DNA from: Laburnicola sp. R22_1
Lineage: Eukaryota; Ascomycota; Dothideomycetes; Pleosporales; Didymosphaeriaceae
Direction of reading: 5' to 3'
Assembly: GCA_014281115.1 (NCBI GenBank)
Contig: JACONQ010000006.1
Location: forward strand, 372,001 to 436,000
Length of the DNA: 64,000 nt
The notes beneath the pieces were generated by a model. It worked only from the letters and a program-made list of their open reading frames with translations, ran no database searches and was not told where the DNA came from. The position numbers were made by a program, and so were the translations under genes. Shown here piece by piece: positions 21,747-32,587 of the stretch (within the stretch, counting starts at the first letter, position 1; each line of letters opens with the position of its first letter).

Positions 21747-22149
21747 ATATTAGATTTTTTTAGTAAGTATATATACCTAGGATACCTATATAGCTCTATA
21801 CACACCTATATACACTTGCGCGCTAAATGCGCCCTAAGTGCTCTAGTAATACCTATTTTTTATATACTTATATAACTTTATATATAATTATATATAATTA
21901 GTGTTAAGTATATAATAAGTTACTATAATATGCCTTTATATTATAGCGCTAGATAGAACTATACTTAATTCTATACTATTTATAGTTAGAGCGCACTATA
22001 TACGCTAACTATTTAATTTATATACTTTTATATTTGTATAGTTAGTATTAACTATAGAGTTTATAAGTGTGTATACTTTATAATAACTTACTTTTATATA
22101 GTATATTATAATTTACTATAAAAGTCTTCTAATTATTTATATATAAGTA
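21747..22149. other. AT-rich stretch, nothing recognised
   Basis: RIP-like, very TA-rich sequence with no recognisable frame or repeat boundary. Confidence 0.3.
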
Positions 22150-23420
22150 GTAGTAAAATTAATTAATATACTAGTTATTATATTATTATAAGTAGTAGTA
22201 GTCGTATTATTTACTTAGTGTTAATTACCTTTTTAATATATTTTTTAAATTAAGCCTACGTAGGTTAGGATAAAAAGGCCGCTCTAGTCTAGCGCCTAAA
22301 AATATAATCTACTTCTAGTCTTTACTAATATAATAATAGTTTATAAGAATAGTTTATAAACTACACACTTGCCTCCTAATTATCTATAAGCGCTCTAATA
22401 CCTATTAAGTTACTTAAAGCGTATATAGAAAACTAACTCTTACTTTATTATTACTATTATTAGCGATTGTGCTATATTTATGCGCTACTATATAGCATAC
22501 TTATATAATACGCTTACTAGCTTACTATTTAACGCTATAATAACTATAAGAATCTAATGTATTTACGCAATACTTCCCTCTCCTAGTAACTTATTAATAA
22601 ATATCTTCTTCTCTTTTCCCTTAATTCTGCCCTCTATTGCCGCCTTTCTAACTAGTAGTAATATAAGAAACTATAGTAGAAACTCTATATATCTATTATT
22701 ATTACTTTTATAGTTACTAATTTATTACTAGCCTAACTAGTACACTAGAACCGCCTTATATAGGGTAAGGTATACCTTTTGCTTTCTATTAATAATGCCT
22801 TAGATAGAGTAGTATTCTAGTGTAGACTTGGCAATAGTAGTAAGTAGAGAGATCTTTAGAGCGTACTTTTAGGCAGTCTTAATAGTAGTATTAGTATTAA
22901 AGCTTAGGAAGATAGTAGGAAATAGAGTAGTAAAAGTCTCCTTAAGATTAACTTTAATATAGAGATAAAGTATTAGTGTACCTATAGTGTGTAAGCTTCT
23001 ATCTAGTATGTATTTTATAAGTAGCATAAATCTACTATTATAGCTATTACTAGTAATCTTTAGAAATAATAGTAAAGAAGATAATAGTTATAGTATTATA
23101 CTAGTTACAGCGCTAGTGCTATCTTATACCTTTTTTCTTTCTACTCTATACTATAGTATAGTAATATGGCCTTGCCTATAGTTTTATATATAGATTTTCT
23201 TTTTAGTTAGAGTGAGTGCACTAAGCCTGCTAAGCTCGCTTAGCTTACTTATAACGCGCTAACCTCTTTTTATTAATATCTTAAAACGCTTTTTTATATA
23301 TATAATAGTAGAAGGAATATTTACTATTATTATAATATTTTTATTAGAAACCTCTTAGTCGCAAAAAATAAACAAACTGTAAGTAGTAGTAGAATTAATA
23401 AGTACGCGAGCCTTTATAGT
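22150..23420 (+). mobile_element. Decayed copy related to the element at 52974-54114
   Basis: Reading through stops, the plus strand near 22745-23040 gives LVH*NRLI*GKVYLLLSIN, clearly related to LVH*NCLIDS*VYLPLVLN at about 53485. The match continues into RDLQSVLL against HLQRVLFS, and into the segment ending IQYVFYK against IQYVLLL. Flanking DNA is also alike: a GTAGGTTAGGATAAAA block near 22258 and a CTAAGCTCGCTTAGCTTAC block near 23230. The ends could not be fixed. No known protein family was recognised. Confidence 0.5.
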
Positions 23421-23559
23421 TTTTATTTATATATAATTGTTAGTAGGATTAATATATATACTGCCCTTAGTAGTAATAGTAAGAATAGGTCTAATTTATA
23501 CTAAGTAGATTATATATACTAATATTATATATATAGAATATTAGGTTTCTTTCCTAGGG
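23421..23559. other. AT-rich spacer, nothing recognised
   Basis: No recognisable frame, repeat edge or RNA signal. Confidence 0.3.
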
Positions 23560-24450
23560 TTAATTCGTAATATTATATAATCTCGGGCCGGCTGTTTAAT
23601 CGACTACTATATTACATAATTAATAATTTCTTTAATAATATTTTTGCTATAATAATAATAACAATAATTATAATAGTAACTAATCTAACTAAGTTATTAC
23701 TCTCCTATAGTAAATCTTCTCTCGTAACTAGTAAGCTGTATACTGCCCCCTAGGACCTTGCCGCCGCCGCCTATCTCCGCTATACTCTTACCACCACCGC
23801 TTGCCCTTACTCTTACCCTTATTGCTCGGGGTTCTCCACCTTAACGGCAGCCTAGATAATTGCCACCACCTTAATAAGCTTCTCGCGCTACTACTACGCC
23901 TTTAGCGTTTTATACATTATAACAAACTCTTTCTTCCCTTTGCTCTAGTTTTCGCCCTTATAGTTCTTATTACCTTTATTTTTAGTTATATTTTTAAGCT
24001 TTTGCAGTATAATCTCTGCGTTATACTATTATTATATTATAAAGGCTGCGTTTCTTCCACTAATATCTAGATACTAAAGGACTGCCTTACACTCTAGAAT
24101 CTAGAGGCATAAGGCGCGGCGAATTAGCCTAAAGATATTACTAATGGGGTACTTAAAGATAAGCTCTAAAGGCCCCTCTAATAATCCTTCTAGTCGCACA
24201 AGGTCGGTAAATCTCTAGGAATTATTCTTAACTTTACCTAGCTAGTTGTCTATACCCTAACTAAATTTAATAATAGCTGTATCGCTGTGAGTATTAGACT
24301 TAAACGCGATATTAGGTTGCTAGAAAGTAGTTATCGCGTTGCTAAATATAATAGATAAAGAGTTAGATTTAAAAAACGTAGTGTTGTGTGCTAAAGTAAA
24401 GATTTAGTATACTAAACGTTGCTAATATTATAAGAGCAGACTTATACACT
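23560..24450 (-). pseudogene. Unidentified minus-strand coding relic
   Basis: Reading through stops, the minus strand gives protein-like segments: RRALCLQILECKAVLQYLDI, ISGRNAAFII, QKLKNITKNKGNKNYKGEN and KGKKEFVIMYKTLKA, then a Gly/Arg-rich end. The charged, gag-like composition suggests a retroelement or a lineage-specific gene. I do not recognise the family. Composition is more GC-rich than its flanks. Confidence 0.35.
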
Positions 24451-24603
24451 ATACGTATGGCGAACTATAACTACGCTATAGCTATTAGGTCGCGAGCGTA
24501 ATAACTAAACTATAGTTAAGCGTCCTATCGCTCACACTGCTCTTATAGTTGCGACTCTACGATCTACTACGACTCTTTAATAGTCTACTAATTAAGAGAT
24601 AAC

Positions 24604-25030
24604 TATTAAAACTATATTAGTAAGCAAAATATATAATAAAATAATATGTTAGAATTTCGCTATTATAATAAAAGATAAATAGATAAATAACTATAAGCTA
24701 CCTAAAAATAAACTATATTAGTCATTCTAATAATAAGTTATAATTAAAGCCAAAGTTAACTTTAAGTAACACATAAAAAGTTTACTAAAAGATAATTATA
24801 AGAAATCTAATATTATATATATTAAATTACTTAAAACTAAAAATATAATATAATATAAAACTAACCTAATAAATATTATAAAATACGCTATCGTGATATA
24901 AATAAGCTCGTAATTAATTTTTCTAAATTAATAACTTTTAACAACTTGTCGCAATTAAGCACTTTAATAATTTTAAGCAATTGCTAAAAAAAGATTAAAA
25001 ATAATATACTAAATAAGGCAATATTATATA
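24604..25030 (+). repeat. 5' LTR of right Copia, segment 1
   Basis: The LTR start TATTAAAAC (RIP form of TGTTAAAAC) runs to the TA at 25029-25030 where the first DNA transposon inserted. It continues at 26894. Adding the three segments gives about 950 bp, the same length as the solo LTRs. Confidence 0.8.
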
Positions 25031-26893
25031 ACGTGTTTATAAGCGAGCTACGAATATAAGCGAGCTATAAACCCTACTAACTTTCTATAACACGTTACCT
25101 ATTAACTATAATGGCTTAACTAACACTTATTCGATTGCTCTATAATAAAGTAGATATCTCCCTAGCTATCTTAGCTATTAATTAGAATTAGATCTAGAGC
25201 GTTAATTGTGCTATAGCGACGTTTAACGTTCCTAAAAGCACGCTTCGCAGCTAACGCGCTAGAACTACTACGTAATGCAATTGTAAGCCTAAATTAAAAA
25301 AGCTTACTAAGCTAGAAGAGGAGGTTATTATTAAGTATATACTTAACCTAGATTCGCGAGACTTTGCGCCTACTCTAGGTGCTATATAAGATATAGCGAA
25401 TAAGCTGCTTACTAAGCGTAGCGTAGGCTATATTAGCCAGCAGTGGCCTAGAAACTTTATTAAGCGAACAGATAGCCTCACAATGCGATTTAATCGAGCC
25501 TATAATTAATAGCAAGCCTTTTGCAAGAACCTAATAGCTATATAGGCCTAGTTTAAGCTAGTAGTATGTATAAAGGCCACCTATAGTATTTGCAATAAGG
25601 ACACCTTTAACTTCGACAAGACTAGCTTTCTAATAGGCAAGATATCCTCCCAGCTAGTTGTTATAGGCTTAGAGAGACGTGGTTAGCCAAAAGCGATCTA
25701 GCTAGGCAATTGTAAGTAGGTGACAATAATCTATAGAATTAACGCTACTAGGTAGGCAATTTCGCCCTTTATTATCTTTGCTAGTAAGTATTATCTCTTA
25801 GTCTAGTATAAGGGCGATAATATACTAGGTAACTAGACTATTAGTCTTAGCAATAATGGGTAGACTATAAACAAGCTTAGTGTTGCCTGGCTATAGCACT
25901 TTATTAAGTATATAGTAGAGCGTAGAGTAGGCGCATGTTAGCTCCTAATACTTAATAGCCATAAGAGTCACAACTTACTTAAATTCTAAAAGATCTATAG
26001 AGAGAACAAGATCTATATCCTATATATACTACTATATTTATTATACCTCCTATAGCCACTTAATATAGGCTACTTCTCGCTGTTAAAGCGGGCGTATAGG
26101 CGCTAGGTTAAGGGCCTAATACGCAACTATATTAACTATATTACTAAGCTTAAGTTTCTACTAGCCTTTCGCGCCGCCTATAACTAGTTAATTACAAAGG
26201 AGAATATCTGTGTAAGCTTTTAAGGCTCTGGGCTAGTCCTACACAATCTAGAGGCAGTGCTCTTAAAGCTTAATATTAAGCTTCGTACACTATTGCTAGC
26301 GCTAGCGCTAGCAGCCCTACTAGAGGCCCTATAGAAGTCTGCAACACTAAGCAATGCACGTAAGCTAGGCGCTTAGTTAACTCTAGTTTGTAAGTAGATT
26401 CGAAGGCATTAGGGATTCTCTTCTACCTTAGTTATCTAGTCGCTTAATTGGCTTATAAGAGGCGCTAAAAGAATGGCGTATTTAATAGTGCTTATATATA
26501 AGAAGATAGCTACTTTATAAAGAGTAAATAAGGCAGCTATAACGCATAAACAGCGTAAAAAGAAGTAGATTTAAAAGTAAGACACTCTATTAAAGGCAAA
26601 GGGAGAGGATATTATTGCTTAAAAGGCTATTAAGTAGCAACTAGAGGGAGAAATATAGCAAGGCAAGACGCAGTTAATTGCAAGCTAGTAGGCTTCTGCG
26701 CGCTATAGGCGCTATAGGAAGCCTAGGCACAACTCGCACACGTGTAAGAAGGCTTTTATAGATACTACTTAATTTAGGATAGCTATTATATTAATAGAAT
26801 ATTAATGTGTTGTGAATTTATATACTGCGAAAGGCTTAGAGACTTAGTAGGGTTTGTAGCTCGCTTGTATTCGCAGCTCGCTTATAAATACGT
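25031..26893 (+). mobile_element. pogo-like DNA transposon in the right Copia 5' LTR, heavily RIPped copy
   Basis: Terminal inverted repeats begin ACGTGTTTATAAGCGAGCT and end in the complement. TA duplications lie at 25029-25030 and 26894-26895. It is the same family as the element at 27070-28920 but in opposite orientation and far more mutated. Confidence 0.88.
25111..26772 (+). pseudogene. pogo-like transposase relic (zinc-knuckle family)
   Basis: From ATG 25111 one continuous 554-codon frame runs to TAA at 26770, matching the 550-codon frame of the sister copy at 27191-28840. Visible blocks: KLEEEVIIKYILNLDSRDFA (CENP-B/Tc5 HTH), NFDKTSFLIGKISSQLVVIG (first acidic motif, normally NFDETGF), LLILNSHKSH (second Asp changed to Asn), PLNIGYFSLLKRAY (third Asp changed to Asn). 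The zinc knuckle cysteines are partly lost (YRRYRKPRHNSHTC). Dozens of stops mark it as dead. Confidence 0.75.
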
Positions 26894-27069
26894 TATATTA
26901 AATTACTTATTACTAAAAACAAAATATAATATATAAAAGACTTATTATATAATATAAAATATATTAGCGTATAATAAACTAAGGAGTAATAAATTATTCT
27001 AAAATAAGGCGTTTATTATTAATATTATAACTAAGTAATAGTAAAACAAAGTTTATATATAAGATAATA
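26894..27069 (+). repeat. 5' LTR of right Copia, segment 2
   Basis: A 176-bp LTR piece between the two DNA transposons. It reads TATATTAAATTACTTATTAC... to GTTTATATATAAGATAATA and matches the middle of the solo LTRs. Confidence 0.75.
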
Positions 27070-28920
27070 ACGTGTTTACAAGCGAGCCGCGCGTACAAGT
27101 AAGCCGCGCGCCCCACCAAGTCTCTCAGCCTTTTGCAGGCTGTATATCAACAACGCATCAAAATTCTATTAATATAATAGCTATCCTAAATCAAGCAGTA
27201 TCTATAGAAGCTTTCTTGCACGTACGTGAGTTGTGGCCAGGCTCCCTGCAGCGCGTGCAGCGCGCTGAAGCCTGCCGGCTCGCACCTAACCGCGCCTGGC
27301 TATACCGCGTTTCTCCCTCTAGTTGCTGCTCAATAGCCTTCTAAGCAATAATATCCTCTCCCTCTGCCTTTAATAGGGTGCCTCGCTTCTAGATCCGCTT
27401 CTTTTTGCGCTGTTTACGCGTTATAGCTGCCTTATTTGCCCTCTATAGACTAGCTATCTTATCACGCATAAGCACTATTAAATGCGCCATTCTCTTAGCC
27501 CCTCTTGTAAGCCGATTAAGCGACTAGATAACTAATATAGGAGAGGATCCTTAATGCCTTTAGATCCGCTCACGAACTAGAGTTGACTAAGCGCCTAGCT
27601 CGCGCGCGTTGCTTGGTGTTGCAGACTCCCATAGGGCCTCTGGTAGGGCTGCTGGCGACGGCGTACGAAGCTTCACATCAAGCTTTAATATCACCGCCTC
27701 TGGATTGTGTGGGACTAGCCCAGCGCCTCGAAAGCTTGCGCAGATATTCTTCTTTATAATTGACTAGTCGTAGGCGGCGCGGAAGGCTGGTAGGAACTTA
27801 AGCTTAGTGATATGGTTGATGTGGTCGCGTATCAGGCCCTCAACCTGGCGCCCGTACGCCCGCTTCAACAGCGAGAAACAGCCAACGTCAAGCGGCTGCA
27901 GAAGGTGTGACGAATGTGGCGGCATACAGAGAGTGTAGATCTTATTCTCCTTGCAGATCTCCTGGAATTCAAGCGAGTTGTGACTCTCATGGCCGTCAAG
28001 TATTAGTAGCTAACGCGCGCCTACTCTACGCTCTACTGTATACTTAATAAAATGCCATAGCCAGGCAACACCAAGCTCGTTCGTAGTCCAGCCATTGTCG
28101 CTAAGACCAATAGCCCAGTCACCTGGTATATCGTCGCCCTCGTACCAGGCAGAGAGGTGGTACTGGCCAGCGAAGATGATAAAGGGCGGGATTGCCCACC
28201 CAGTAGCGTTGATTCCGTGGATCGCCGTCACCCACTCACGATTGCCTGGCTGGATCGCTTTTGGCCGGCCACGCCTCTCTGAGCCAGTAACGACTAGCTG
28301 GGAGGATATTTTACCCATTAGAAAGCCAGTCTCGTCGAAGTTGAAGGTATCCTCGTCGCAGATACCGTAGGTGGCCTTTGTACGTGCTACTAGCTCAAAC
28401 CAGGCCTGTATAACCGTCGGGTCCTCGCAGAGGGCTCGCTGTCGATTGTAGGGTCGATTAAATCGCGTTGTGAGGCTGTCTGTTCGCTTGACAAAGTTCC
28501 TAGGCCACTACTGGCTAACGTGGCCTGCGCTGCGCTTAGTGAGCAGCTTATTCGCCATATCTCGTACAGCACCTAGAGTGGGCGCAAAGCCTCGCGAATC
28601 TAGGTCAAGTATATGCTCAACAATCACCTCCTCTTCAAGCTTGGTAAGCTTCTTTGATTTGGGCTCAGAGTCGCGTCGCGCAGCGATTCCTGCGCGTCGG
28701 CCGCGAAGTGTTGTTTCAGGGACGCAAAACGTTGCGGCAGCGCGTTTTATACTTCGTATTTGACTGGAATTGATAGCTGAAAGAGCTAGGTAGATATTTG
28801 CTTCTTTATAGCGCAATTAAGCAGACAATAGTTGAGCCATTGTAGTTTGTATGAGACGCGTTGTAGAAAGTTGGTGGGGCGCGCGGCTCACTTGTACGCG
28901 CGGCTCGCTTGTAAACACGT
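27070..28920 (-). mobile_element. pogo-like DNA transposon in the right Copia 5' LTR, lightly mutated copy
   Basis: Inverted repeats ACGTGTTTACAAGCGAGCC, with a further GCGCG-rich block, and the complement at the right. TA flanks both ends (27068-27069 and 28921-28922). It is much more GC-rich than its sister copy at 25031-26893, so it arrived later or escaped most RIP. Confidence 0.9.
27191..28840 (-). pseudogene. pogo-like transposase with CCHC zinc knuckle, about ten stops
   Basis: From ATG 28840 (MAQLLSA, then the first stop) a single 550-codon frame runs to TGA at 27191. It holds an N-terminal psq HTH (RAAATFCVPETTLRGR), a CENP-B/Tc5 HTH (LEEEVIVEHILDLDSRGFAP), and the DDE_1 core with Asp in NFDETGFLMG, LLILDGHESHN and LLQPLDVGCF, so all three catalytic Asp are present. 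A C-terminal zinc knuckle (CTRCREPGHNSRTC) follows. The stops are at CAA/CAG/TGG-derived codons, several in the first third and C-terminal third. Without them the enzyme would look complete. As it stands it is a pseudogene. Confidence 0.83.
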
Positions 28921-29262
28921 TAACTTATATATAAAATACTAGTTTGTATATAAAATACTAGTTTATATATAAAACACTAGTTTATATATAAAATAATAGC
29001 TTACATATAAAATAGTAGTCTATATATAAAATAATAGCTTATATATAAAATACTATTATATATAAAACACTAGTTTAAATATTAGTTTAAAATACTAGCA
29101 TATATAAAAGTTAAAGGCATAATTAAACTATATAAAACTAAGTATTTATTAGTCTAAATTATTTTATATATAGATTACTAGGTAGCTAGTTTATTAAAAC
29201 TAATTAACTAGTTTAATAATACTAACTTAATTACCTTCTTATCTATTTATCTACTTTTTATA
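28921..29262 (+). repeat. 5' LTR of right Copia, segment 3
   Basis: This last LTR segment contains a short array of the 19-bp unit (28930-29085) and ends CTTTTTATA at 29262, immediately before the primer-binding site. Confidence 0.8.
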
Positions 29263-29285
29263 GGTTATAAGCCCGGCGCTCTAAT
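29263..29285 (+). promoter_or_regulatory. Primer-binding site of right Copia
   Basis: GGTTATAAGCCCGGCGCTCT follows the LTR end. It is the counterpart of 7567-7590 with one G-to-A change. It is complementary to the initiator tRNA-Met anticodon arm, in line with half-tRNA priming known for Copia. Confidence 0.65.
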
Positions 29286-29849
29286 AATTTTATTATTTAT
29301 TATTATCTACCTTTTAGCTTACTAAGCTATTCTTCTATTAATTTTTTCGATGTATACCTTATTTTTCTTAGAATTTCTTTGAGATTCTAATTCTTTTATA
29401 CTAGCTAGTCTAGTCCTTTTAGCTTACTAAGCTATCTTGGCAAAATCGATATTTTGACTAATATCTTATTTTTCTCAGAATTTTCTGAGCTCTTTTACTA
29501 GCTAGACTAGTTCATTACCTTTTAGGCAATTTCGCCAAGCCTTATCAATTTTTTAAGAAATACCTCATTTTTCTTAGATTTCTAAGCTCTTTTGGCCTAT
29601 CAATCTCATTCATAATAAGTTCTAAGATTTCTTCTATCTCTAAGTAGAAGATGCTTAAGGGTATTTCTAACTATAAGATGTGAAAGCCTAGGGCTATTTC
29701 TATTCTTATAATAGAAAATTGTATGGCTATAATTTAGAGTGATAATAATATTACAATTAATTTAGTGTCGAAAGATATTAATTTAAAAGCATAATTAATT
29801 ATTACTTTGTTAGTTAAAGATGGTTCTTTACAGCATATTAAGGATTTAT
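29286..29849 (+). other. Copia leader, right copy
   Basis: Counterpart of 7002-7566. An A5-to-A4 run-length difference (left 7258-7262) is the kind of change seen between the copies. The solo-LTR target duplication TTTAT lies at 29845-29849. Confidence 0.5.
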
Positions 29850-30799
29850 TATAAAAAGTGAATAAATAGATAAGAAGGTAATCGAGTTAGTATTGTTAAA
29901 CTAGTTAATTAACTTTAATAAACTGGCTACCTAGCAATCTATATACAAAATAATTTAGACTAACGAACACTTAGTTTTATATAGTTTAATTATGCCTTTA
30001 ACTTTTATACGTGCTAGTGTTTTAAACTAATGTTTAAACTAGTATTTTATATGCAATAGTGTTTTATATACGAGCTATTATTATATATACAGACTAGTGT
30101 TTTATATGCAAGCTATTATTTATATACAAACTAGTATTTTATATACAAACTTATGTTTTATATACAAACTAGTGTTTTATATACAAACTAGTATTTTATA
30201 TACGAGCTATTATTTTATATATAAACTTTGTTTTACTATTGCTTAGTTATAACGTTAACAATAAACGCCTTATTTTAGAATAATTTATTACTCGTTAGTT
30301 TATTGTACGCTAATATATTTTATATTATAAACTAAGTCTTTTATATGTTATATTTTGTTTTTTAGTAATAAGTAATTTAATACATATAATATTTCCTTGT
30401 TTAGTATATCCTTTTTAGCAATTGCTCAAAATTGTTAAAGCGCTTAATTGCGACAAGTTTGTTAAAAGTTATTAATTTAGAAAAATTAATTACGAGCTTA
30501 TTTATATTACGATAGCGTATTTTATAATATTTATTAGGTTAGTTTTATATTATATTTTGGTTTTAGTTTTAAGGAATTTAATATATATAATATTAGATTT
30601 CTTACAATTATCTTTTAGTAAACTTTTTATGCGTTACTTAAAGTTGACTTTGGCTTTAATTGTAACTTATTGTCGGAACGACTATTTTAGTTTATTTTTA
30701 GGTAGCTTATAGTTATTTATCTATTTATCTTTTATTATAATAGCGCAATTCTAACATGTTATTTTATTATTTATTTTGCTTACTAATATAGTTTTAACA
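29850..30799 (-). repeat. Solo LTR inserted in right Copia leader
   Basis: Inverted LTR with the 5-bp duplication TTTAT at 29845-29849 and 30800-30804, complementary to the ATAAA in the left copy. It has a 19-bp-unit array at about 30040-30215. By eye it is the same insertion as 6053-7001. Confidence 0.85.
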
Positions 30800-30804
30800 T
30801 TTAT

Positions 30805-31684
30805 CTACAGCCAATAAGATGTGTACTTGTTTAGGGAATCTTTATTCTCCTAAAGGTTACTATTCTAAATTTCTTCTTTTAAAGGAGTTATTTAATAGTA
30901 CCTTATTAGATTTTAGTTTAATAGAGGAGTACCCTAATAAAATTAAATATTTAATAATAAATCTTGAGTATAAGTTAATTAAAATACCCAAATAGGTTAT
31001 TGTGGCCTGGGTGCTAAACAATTTAACTCCTAATTATAAGGGGTTTGTTACTTTGGTAACTTAATTATTTCGGGATAATTCTTTAAAGATTAATCTAGAG
31101 AATTTATTCTCTGATTTAATTAATGAAAGTCGTCGTTAGACGCACTTAGACAGTGATATAACTAAGGTTCTATACACTAAATTTTAGAATTAACACAAAG
31201 TTATAAAGTCTAAACGATTTTGTAATAAGTATAAAATAAATATCCACTTTACTAATAAGTGTTAGTCTTTACATCTTAAAAATAAACCTAAATAGTTTAA
31301 AACAAATCACGATTTTAAATCTAAAAAGATGAAAAAATAGATAAAAATCTATTAAATCGTGAATCCGAATCTCCATCAGATCGATTAGATCGAAAGCTGT
31401 TAGATAAAATAGCAGAGTTATCTAAAATAATGAAAATTAAAAAGGTATTATTAACTACCCTAAATAAAAAACAAACCAGTTCGAAAAAAGGACATCGAAA
31501 TCCTCGAAATCTAGAATTTAATTCTAGAAATCCTAAACAAGAATTAAAAACTACTAAGGTATTTATAACTACCAAGTCAAAAAGCCCTAATCTAATACTA
31601 GATTTAGGTAGTTCATCTCATATTATCTCCAACAAAAACCTATTTATAGAAAATTCGTTAGTTAGAAAAACTACAAGAATATAA
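30805..31684 (+). pseudogene. Copia gag and protease region, right copy
   Basis: A gag-like segment with stops, then an open stretch from 31430 (MKIKKVLLTTLNKKQTSS) through a basic region to the protease motif LDLGSSSHIIS and the stop after VRKTTRI. The frame is open here because several homopolymers are one base longer than in the left copy. It is followed by the integrase fragment. Confidence 0.7.
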
Positions 31685-31726
31685 TGGGGAAATAATAATA
31701 TTTTAACTTCGCAATTTATTGGCAAC

Positions 31727-32566
31727 GTGAGCTTTATATATAATAATACTAAGATAGTTTTAAATAACTATCTTTATTTGCCTGAATTTAATGTAAATAT
31801 TATTTTAGTAAAGAAATTAGTCGAAAAAGACTTGGTAGTAAACTTTATAAAAGACAAAGCTATAATTAAAAAGAACACTAAAACAATATTCGAAGCAACT
31901 CTAATTGACACTCTTTATATAATAAATATAGACAATATAGTAACAGATAATATTCTATTTGCTAAAAAGGTTATTAATAAAAATAAAACTATTAGTAACT
32001 ATAAAGAGAATTTAATATATCTCTATCACAATCGTTTTGGACATAAAAATCTAGACGTTATATGTAAAATACTAGGCATAACTAAACCTACTAACTATAA
32101 AATTAATTGCTCTAGCTGTATAAAAGCTAAACTAACAAATAATAACAGTAGAGAAATTACTATTAAAGCAGATAATTACTTAGATAAAATAGTAATTGAT
32201 TTATGTGGGCCTATTACCCTCTCCAAAAATAATTATAAATATATTATATTCTTTCTAGACTCTGCTACTAGAAAATTAGAATTTAAACTATTAAGACATA
32301 AATCAGAATCGTTTGAAGCCTTTAAAGACTTTAAAACAAAAGTTGAAAACCAAAGTAATCGAAAAATTAAAATTATTAAAACCGATAATGGCACGGAATT
32401 TGCTAATAGTAATTTTACGCTATTTAATAAACAAAATGGTATTATTCACCAATTTAATCCGCCATATACATCAGAACAAAATGGGTTAATTGAAAGAATA
32501 AATAGAACTATAATAGAAATAGCTAAAAGCCTATTGTTCTATAGTAATTTGCCAACTAGTTACTAG
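31727..32566 (+). pseudogene. Copia integrase fragment, right copy
   Basis: 279 codons with the HHCC finger and catalytic Asp (VIDLCGP), Asp (KTDNGTEF) and Glu (NGLIERINR). It ends at a TAG replacing Trp, shared with the left copy, showing that the mutation came before the duplication or conversion. Confidence 0.87.
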
Positions 32567-32587
32567 CAATACGCTGTTAAAAACGCA

